Assembly (NCBI GenBank): GCA_009887135.1
Contig: QXYA01000007.1
Location: 1-17,220, forward strand
Origin: Candidatus Poseidoniales archaeon
Lineage (GTDB): Archaea; Thermoplasmatota; Poseidoniia; Poseidoniales; Poseidoniaceae
Length of the DNA stretch: 17,220 nt
Reading direction: 5' to 3'
In this document: positions 14,510 through 17,220 of the stretch, one piece after another
Numbering within the stretch: position 1 is the stretch's first letter
How the letters are laid out: every line of letters begins with the position of its first letter
Position numbers and translations under genes: made by a program
Notes under the pieces: model-generated
The model's database searches: none
What the model saw: only the letters and a program-made list of their open reading frames with translations
Told to the model about the DNA's origin: nothing

Positions 14510-15112
14510 GAGGTCACCCTGCTGGCATGAGACAGTAATTTGATCACCAAGAGTTTCGTTATGTATCCCTCTCGTTCCTGATGTGAGTTGCTCATTTTCA
14601 AGTGGGTATTTGCAACCAACTAACGTTACACCAGAAACTTCACCAAAGGGAATCAAACTGATGTTTCTTGATGCTGTTGTGTTGTATTGAATCGGCGTTG
14701 TTGTAACGCGTACAACCAACCACTCATCGATGTGAATATGAGCCTCGCTTTGACACTCAAAAAGTGCAGAAAAAGCACCAAGTTGATGATCTAACCTTCC
14801 TCCATCGACTCCAATGACATCAATATGTTCCCCAGGGTATTGTTTCTGACTCCATGTGAGTCCTTTCGAAATATCACTTGTGTCCTGCGTTGAGTCGTTG
14901 ACAATTTGGACACCTTTTGAGTGAAATGCATCAAGCTGTTTCGATGTCAAACCATCCATGTCACCGATGATTACATCTGGCTGAATCTGTCGTTTTTGGA
15001 GCATCATAGCAGCTCCATCGAGGGCAATAATTACAGGAGATGCTGCAACAAAATATTCCAAGACAGAATGGAGGGGCTGGTTGCCGTTTCCAACAATAAG
15101 AATACCTGTCAT
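14489..15112 (-). CDS. Thiamine pyrophosphokinase
   Basis: 207-residue enzyme transferring pyrophosphate from ATP to thiamine, making thiamine diphosphate. The family motifs are in order: ALDGAAMML (30-38), PDVIIGDMDG (45-54), TQDTSDISKGL (75-85), GGRLDHQLG (104-112) and SGTRGIHNE near the C-terminus. The metal-binding motif normally reads GDFDS and is GDMDG here, keeping both Asp. The C-terminal motif is usually S-x-GTSNE. Length is normal for the bacterial-type family (TPK, PF04263). A GGAGG lies 4 nt before the ATG, so translation is SD-led. Transcribed towards the DUF4105 gene, with a 21-nt overlap of the coding 3' ends, and divergently from the FG-GAP gene. It implies a need to salvage or recycle thiamine; no other thiamine gene is visible. 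Confidence 0.9.
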   Translation of the reverse strand: MTGILIVGNGNQPLHSVLEYFVAASPVIIALDGAAMMLQKRQIQPDVIIGDMDGLTSKQLDAFHSKGVQIVNDSTQDTSDISKGLTWSQKQYPGEHIDVIGVDGGRLDHQLGAFSALFECQSEAHIHIDEWLVVRVTTTPIQYNTTASRNISLIPFGEVSGVTLVGCKYPLENEQLTSGTRGIHNETLGDQITVSCQQGDLLLLIRV

Positions 15113-15116
15113 AAAA

Positions 15117-15121
15117 CCTCC
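15117..15121 (-). promoter_or_regulatory. Shine-Dalgarno site of the thiamine pyrophosphokinase gene
   Basis: GGAGG on the minus strand followed by TTTT and the ATG at 15112. The spacing is short, but the motif is strong and supports this start. No TATA box at leaderless distance was found for this gene, consistent with a transcript that has a leader. Confidence 0.6.
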
Positions 15122-15189
15122 ATTTCTTCCTAGTTCTTGACCTGATGGGTGAAGCGATTTTAGCGTCTCTAAGAATCAACTTCGGACAA

Positions 15190-15217
15190 TGGTTTAGAAC
15201 GTTGAGCATTCTAACCA
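15190..15217. repeat. Inverted repeat spanning the FG-GAP promoter
   Basis: TGGTTTAGAA (15190-15199) is mirrored by TTCTAACCA (15209-15217): nine base pairs with a single unpaired T, around a 9-nt centre. It covers the TATA-like element and ends 4 nt before the start codon, where a bound protein would block transcription. Confidence 0.42.
15191..15198 (+). promoter_or_regulatory. Probable TATA box of the FG-GAP protein gene
   Basis: GGTTTAGA begins 31 nt before the ATG at 15222 and matches 6 of 8 positions of the octamer seen at this distance before crtI and ribA. No Shine-Dalgarno motif precedes the ATG, so a leaderless transcript is likely. The element is also one arm of an inverted repeat. 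Confidence 0.45.
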
Positions 15218-15221
15218 CTTT

Positions 15222-17220
15222 ATGCGCAGGGGTCCGACGTCTGGGAAAGGAGTCCTTGCGACCCTTTTGACGGTACTCATGATGGTGCAACTTTTCGCTC
15301 CAATGGGTGGTGAATTCAATTCTCAAACCGTTGCATTAGAAGACTCATTCAAGCCTTTAGACACACTTCCTAACACGATGTCTTTTGGGCATGATCTTGC
15401 AGGGCAAAGCCTCGACATTGAAGGAATGTCAAATCTTGTTGTCCGTCAAGATTCCTCAATTGATAACTGGATGACAGAATTGCTGCATGATAATGCATCT
15501 ACGAATCTTAGTGAACCAGATATGTATCTCGCAGAAGATGGCACTGTATACCTCTGCTGGATGGATTCAACTGGTTCTGTATTCATGGGTAAAAGAAATT
15601 CAAGCGGTGAATTTAGCAGTTCTCTCATCGATACGGTCTCGACCTCGTCTGGACTCATTGGATGTTCTATTGCAGTAGATGAATCAGAACGCCCTCGTTC
15701 AGTGTATGCTGATGGCGATGATTTGAAAATGGCTCGATTGGCGTTTAAAGGTCAAATTTACACGGTATCTGACATATGGCTGAAAAGAACAATTGTTGAA
15801 GGAATTGAACCTGTTTCAATCGATTTAGCACTTACTCCAGAAGGCCAAGAGTTTGCAGTAGTGCGAAATGCAACAGGTGTATTATGGCAAGTAAACAATA
15901 GTGGAATGCGCTGGTATCACAGTATTCTCGATTCTGGACCAGTTGGTCCTGAACTTGAACTGAAGATTGATTCAACTGGTGTCGTTAATATCGCCTATAC
16001 TCGGTCTCAAGAAGCAGTACGATTACAGATTGACGATTCAGAAGTGACAACTCAGATTCTTGCAAGAGGTGCTGATATCCACACTGCCCTCGGTCTCGAC
16101 CTTGATGGTAATGATTTAGCACAAGTCGCCACAACCACATTTTCAAATGGAATTACAGAACTCTCTATCTTCAAGAGTCTTGAAGATCAATCTACAGGTC
16201 GTATTTCAACAACACCTAGTTCAGTCTACGAACTCTATCCTGATGTTGAAGAAGGGACAATCCTTTCCGCAGACATAAACGCAGACGGATTTGATGATAT
16301 CATCATGGCTCAACCGAGCGCTTCAAGCAATGGATTGACCTCAAACGGACGTGTTGTAACCGCCTTTGGAAGCGCAACAGGTTTGGACACAAGCAATGCT
16401 CATGTAATGGCTGGCGCCCAAAACTCAGAACATTTTGGAAGTGATATTGCGCTTGGAGATTTCAAAGCCAACGGTAATTCACAACTCGTCATCGGGTCCT
16501 CTGGATTTGACAACGCTTCTCGCACTGGAGAATCAAATCACGGCCGTATCGCAATGTATGAATGGAGTGCAGCATCTCAGACTGGTTATGATTTGATTTG
16601 GAATGCTTCTGCCGACCATGAAGAAATGCTCGGAGCGTCGCTTTCTGTTATCGATAGCATGTATGGCAATTCACACTCTGATCTTGTTGCCCTTCAATCG
16701 AATTGGACTGATGGAGCAGGATCCGATGGTAGACTTTCTGTTTTCGCTGGAACACCTTCCGGACTTGTTTGGGGATTTAACCTCACAGAATCAACCGATG
16801 GGACTTATTTCGGTCGCTCAATGTCAAGCGGTGGAGATTTGAACGGCGATGGGTATGGCGACTTTGTCGTCTCGAATACGGGTTCAGAGTCCTCTCCTAC
16901 AGGTTATTCAGCAATTGAAGTATTTTACGGGTCTGCATCAGGATTCTCTTCAACTCCAAACAATGAAATTCAAGTGTTATCCCAAGGAAGAATGTTTGGT
17001 ACAGTGGTTGAAATCATTGGTGATATTAACAACGATGGAATGGATGAATTGATCCTTCAAGAACTTGCTCCACTCGGCGGTGCTCTTCTATCGGGGAAGG
17101 TTCACCTTTTCCATGGTACTCCAATGGAGAACTTCACTTCAACAGCAAATTGGACCAGTGAAGGAAGTATGAATCAACGTCTTGGGTGGATGTTTGAAAG
17201 CGTTGGCGATATCAACGATG
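15222..17220 (+). CDS. Secreted FG-GAP (integrin alpha-like) beta-propeller protein, 3' end cut by window edge
   Basis: 666 codons read open from ATG 15222 to the window edge. It starts with an n-region MRRGPTSGK and a hydrophobic stretch (VLATLLTVLMMVQLFA), a Sec-type signal peptide or N-terminal anchor. Residues about 60-340 are beta-rich with repeated WxxD/DxxGxV patterns, possibly a first propeller. From residue 350 FG-GAP calcium loops follow at regular spacing: DINADGFDD (351), GDFKANG (412), a degenerate one with IDSMYGNSHSD (477), GDLNGDGYGD (538), GDINNDGMDE (600) and GDIND at the edge (662). The 61-65 residue period is that of one propeller blade. Such proteins mediate surface adhesion or carry enzymatic domains further on, but nothing beyond the window can be seen. 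It is divergent from the thiamine kinase gene, with a TATA-like element 31 nt upstream. Confidence 0.88.
   Translation, partial: MRRGPTSGKGVLATLLTVLMMVQLFAPMGGEFNSQTVALEDSFKPLDTLPNTMSFGHDLAGQSLDIEGMSNLVVRQDSSIDNWMTELLHDNASTNLSEPDMYLAEDGTVYLCWMDSTGSVFMGKRNSSGEFSSSLIDTVSTSSGLIGCSIAVDESERPRSVYADGDDLKMARLAFKGQIYTVSDIWLKRTIVEGIEPVSIDLALTPEGQEFAVVRNATGVLWQVNNSGMRWYHSILDSGPVGPELELKIDSTGVVNIAYTRSQEAVRLQIDDSEVTTQILARGADIHTALGLDLDGNDLAQVATTTFSNGITELSIFKSLEDQSTGRISTTPSSVYELYPDVEEGTILSADINADGFDDIIMAQPSASSNGLTSNGRVVTAFGSATGLDTSNAHVMAGAQNSEHFGSDIALGDFKANGNSQLVIGSSGFDNASRTGESNHGRIAMYEWSAASQTGYDLIWNASADHEEMLGASLSVIDSMYGNSHSDLVALQSNWTDGAGSDGRLSVFAGTPSGLVWGFNLTESTDGTYFGRSMSSGGDLNGDGYGDFVVSNTGSESSPTGYSAIEVFYGSASGFSSTPNNEIQVLSQGRMFGTVVEIIGDINNDGMDELILQELAPLGGALLSGKVHLFHGTPMENFTSTANWTSEGSMNQRLGWMFESVGDIND

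Noticed and set aside
15113..15221. tRNA or small RNA in the divergent gap
   Set aside because: No cloverleaf or other stable structure could be found beyond the promoter dyad.

Overview
The window looks like chromosomal DNA of a planktonic marine euryarchaeon, most probably Marine Group II (Poseidoniales, Thermoplasmatota). Four things suggest this: TATA boxes at leaderless spacing in front of several genes, a TrmB-type archaeal regulator, large secreted calcium-binding repeat proteins with C-terminal membrane anchors, and a carotenoid desaturase close to a class II photolyase. The taxon is an inference; there is no rRNA or tRNA gene in the window. Gene density is very high: no gap exceeds 110 bases, and no mobile element, CRISPR array or RNA gene was seen.

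Left half (1-6284, minus strand). A carotenoid (phytoene) desaturase of the CrtI family runs off the left edge and has its own TATA box. Behind it is a tightly packed five-gene run, read right to left: ribA (GTP cyclohydrolase II), a Bcp/PrxQ-like peroxiredoxin, a TrmB-like regulator with a probable C-terminal V4R ligand-binding domain, a DUF1295 membrane protein, and an ABC1/UbiB-family kinase. Spacings are 5 nt, a 1-nt overlap, a 4-nt overlap and 25 nt, so this is very probably an operon starting at the ribA promoter.

Middle (6391-9784, plus strand). Transcribed divergently from ribA are a Nudix hydrolase, a class II CPD photolyase (ATGA overlap with the Nudix gene) and an SRPBCC-TIGR01777 epimerase fusion. 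CrtI, DUF1295, photolyase, TIGR01777 and a GTP cyclohydrolase together recall the light-induced photolyase/carotenoid clusters of bacteria. I propose that 1-9784 is an archaeal light and oxidative-stress module, with RibA feeding the flavin needed by CrtI and photolyase and the TrmB-V4R protein as a candidate regulator.

Right half (9825-17220). A three-gene plus-strand run encodes cell-surface proteins: an 840-residue protein with about 18 calcium-binding (thrombospondin type 3-like) loops, a single-pass protein with duplicated two-cysteine domains, and a DUF4105 (Lnb N-terminal domain-like) membrane protein with candidate catalytic His and Cys. A convergent thiamine pyrophosphokinase overlaps the end of that run. 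Divergent from it, an FG-GAP beta-propeller secreted protein runs off the right edge.

An octamer GCTTTATA lies exactly 31 nt upstream of both the crtI and ribA start codons, and 6-of-8 matches lie at the same distance from the Nudix, FG-GAP and ABC1-kinase genes. This supports leaderless transcription and fixes several starts.
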